From the NCBI GenBank assembly GCA_002245135.1, contig NGBS01000631.1, positions 1-50,174 of the forward strand: a DNA stretch of 50,174 nt. Reading direction: 5' to 3'. This document shows positions 48,621 through 50,174 of this stretch, piece by piece; position 1 is the stretch's first letter; every line of letters begins with the position of its first letter. The stretch comes from Proteromonas lacertae. Its lineage: Eukaryota; Sar; Bigyra; Opalinata; Proteromonadidae. A program made the position numbers and the translations under genes. The notes under the pieces were generated by a model. It made no database searches, was not told the DNA's origin, and saw only the letters and a program-made list of their open reading frames with translations.

Positions 48621-49936
48621 TAGAATAAAAATTCTTCATCTTTTCCTAATTTCTTCTTTTTATTTGTTTCAGTTTTATCATCATCTGATGATGTATAATC
48701 ATTCTCTTCATCTTCATCAGTCAATTTCTTTTTCTGTTAATACATCATCTTCTTCATCTGTTAATATTTCTTCTTTTGTTGTAGTTGTAGTTGCTGTAGG
48801 TGTTGTTTTAGTATCTTCCTTTTCAGTAGTATGATCATTCTCTTCATCTGTAATTATCTGCTCTTTTGTTATTGATTCTTCTTCTGTTGTGATTCCTTCT
48901 TCATTTGTTGCTATTTCTGTATGATCAATTTCTTCTGTTCTTTCTGTTTCAACTGTTTCTGTTGGTTCAGTAGTAGGAATTTCTGTTGTTGGAGGAATTG
49001 TAGTTGGATAAGGAGGTAAAGGAGTTGTTGGTTCTTCAGTTGGTTCATCTTCAACATCAGAGTTGATGGTGGTAGTAAATGATCATTTGTATTAGAAACA
49101 GTAACAACTAATTCTTTACCATTACATTCATTCTTTGCATCACACATTCTATTACATGATTTGTAACTTCCATATAAATTCTCACAATACACACGAATAT
49201 ACCATATTCCATCATATGGTAAATCAAATATACCTGTTACTTTCATCGTACTTTTATCTACAGGTATAAATCTAGTAATATTTGGATTAATAAAATCAGG
49301 AGATATTGAATATTCAACTATATATGATAATATAACACTACCACCATCAGCTATTCCATTCGTAAAACTAGATTCTATTGGACAATTTTCAGCATTACTC
49401 TTACCACTACACCATATTCCATGATAAGGTATAACTGGTGGTTTTATTGACATTCTTAATGTATTTCTTGATAAAGATATTTCAGATATTAATGGTTTAC
49501 CTGGTGGAACTAATCTTGTTCTATAACCATTATCACTAACATAATATTCACTTTCACCTAAATCATTCTTTGCACATGCTCTAATATAATATTCTTCACT
49601 TTCTTTCAGTTTTGTAATTGTTATTGATGATGTGATAGCTATTTTATAAGAATATCTCATTGGTGATGTAAATTCTTCATCTGTTGATATTTCTATCACA
49701 TATTCATCAATTCTTTCATTTCTCAATGGTAATGGTATGGATATTGTAAGTGAATTTGAACTAGTAATTCCAACTTCTATTGATTCAGGTTTACTTGGTA
49801 ATCCATATACTGAAATATCTTTTGAAGTTGATGGTACACTCCAACCACCGATATTATTCACACTTGTTAATCGAACATAATATGTTTCACATTCTATTAA
49901 ACCACTAATCTCTATTGATAATGATGAGTCTTGCAA
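48621..49936 (-). CDS. Large FN3-type surface protein gene, C-terminal part
   Basis: Continues, through the window end/start overlap, the minus-strand gene of 1-4056 and 12869-17842. It encodes three FN3-like modules (VECETYYVRLTSVNNIGG-type end; LKESEEYYIRACAKNDLGES; a third with HGIWC and ILSYIVEYSISPDF), then a Cys-bearing link (NRMCDAKNECNGKELVVTVS). After a frame change near 49080 follows a Pro/Thr-rich stalk (TTPLPPYPTTIPPTTEIPTT) and a Thr/Glu/Asp-rich tail ending KKKKLGKDEEFLF and TAA at about 48621. I saw no clear membrane helix or lipid-anchor signal, so attachment to the cell is uncertain. A mucin-like stalk followed by an acidic tail is typical for surface proteins with repeated FN3 units. 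It converges on the spliced gene, 125 bases between the stops. Confidence 0.7.
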
Positions 49937-50174
49937 TAATCTTGAATTACTATTAATATCTACTCTCTTTACTATTTCACTATACAATATTCTATTATCA
50001 ATAACTGTTCCTTTTGGATTAGAGTTAAATTCAACAGATCTATCACATTCAATAATATAATAATCAGCTGATAAATCAGGAATAATGCAACTAAGATTTC
50101 ACTTGCTGATAAAGGTGTAACTGTAAAACTATTTACTGTCTGTGGATATATTGTAGGTTTAAATGGTTCTTTAC
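49937..50174. repeat. Terminal direct overlap, right copy
   Basis: Second copy of window bases 1-239. The A-run near 50085 is one base shorter than in the left copy and disrupts the reading frame that the left copy keeps open. The left copy is therefore probably the correct one, and the sequence retains homopolymer-length errors. Confidence 0.9.

Noticed and set aside
1-50174. tRNA, rRNA or CRISPR arrays
   Set aside because: No cloverleaf-like, ribosomal or regularly spaced repeat-spacer pattern was recognised on either strand.

Overview
The window looks like AT-rich nuclear DNA from a microbial eukaryote (protist). It carries a multi-exon gene with very short introns (about 30-48 bp, GTATRT...TAG), very long genes with fibronectin-III-like repeats, Golgi-type membrane-anchored glycosyltransferases, and DNA-virus-like (Polinton-type) insertions. 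I cannot name the lineage. The last 238 bases (49937-50174) repeat the first 239, differing by one A-run length. The contig is therefore either circular or an end-overlapped assembly, and the large minus-strand gene continues through the junction.

Layout. (1) 1-17842 minus, continuing through the window end to 48621: one very large secreted or surface protein gene with FN3-like domains, a recurring 'T.EEMK..LE.LP.VG.V.V' repeat, and a Pro/Thr/Glu-rich, acidic C-terminal tail. (2) 4063-12862: an 8.8-kb, GC-richer Polinton-like virus element inserted in that gene. It has terminal inverted repeats and a 6-bp target duplication (CATTAC), and the host reading phase is the same on both sides. It has capsid-type genes but no recognisable polymerase, integrase or packaging ATPase. 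(3) 17843-27169: a patchwork of one glycosyltransferase-like gene, a second related virus fossil, a displaced piece of an FN3-type gene, a GT92 gene, a Polinton-type DNA polymerase fossil, an inverted-repeat element, and a 2.3-kb element with about 300-bp inverted repeats and an adenain/Ulp1-like protease. (4) 27170-46360: a dense, extremely AT-rich island of 18 glycan-related gene units on alternating strands. It holds families GT15, GT31 (two), GT61, GT2-like, GT-B, GT-D-like, a GT37-like fucosyltransferase and DUF3431, with FkbM methyltransferases, a UDP-GlcNAc 2-epimerase, three OafA-type acyltransferases with SGNH domains, and a LicD piece. (5) 46311-48495: a spliced gene of unknown function, running towards the 3' end of the FN3-type gene.

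Functionally, the island reads like a polysaccharide-decoration locus: sugar-nucleotide supply (UDP-ManNAc), many transferases, O-acylation and O-methylation. Most products have one N-terminal membrane anchor, consistent with Golgi-lumen action. An inferred link is that these enzymes decorate surface glycoproteins such as the neighbouring FN3-type protein. Several frame breaks in the host genes fall at A or T runs, so residual indel errors in the assembly are likely.
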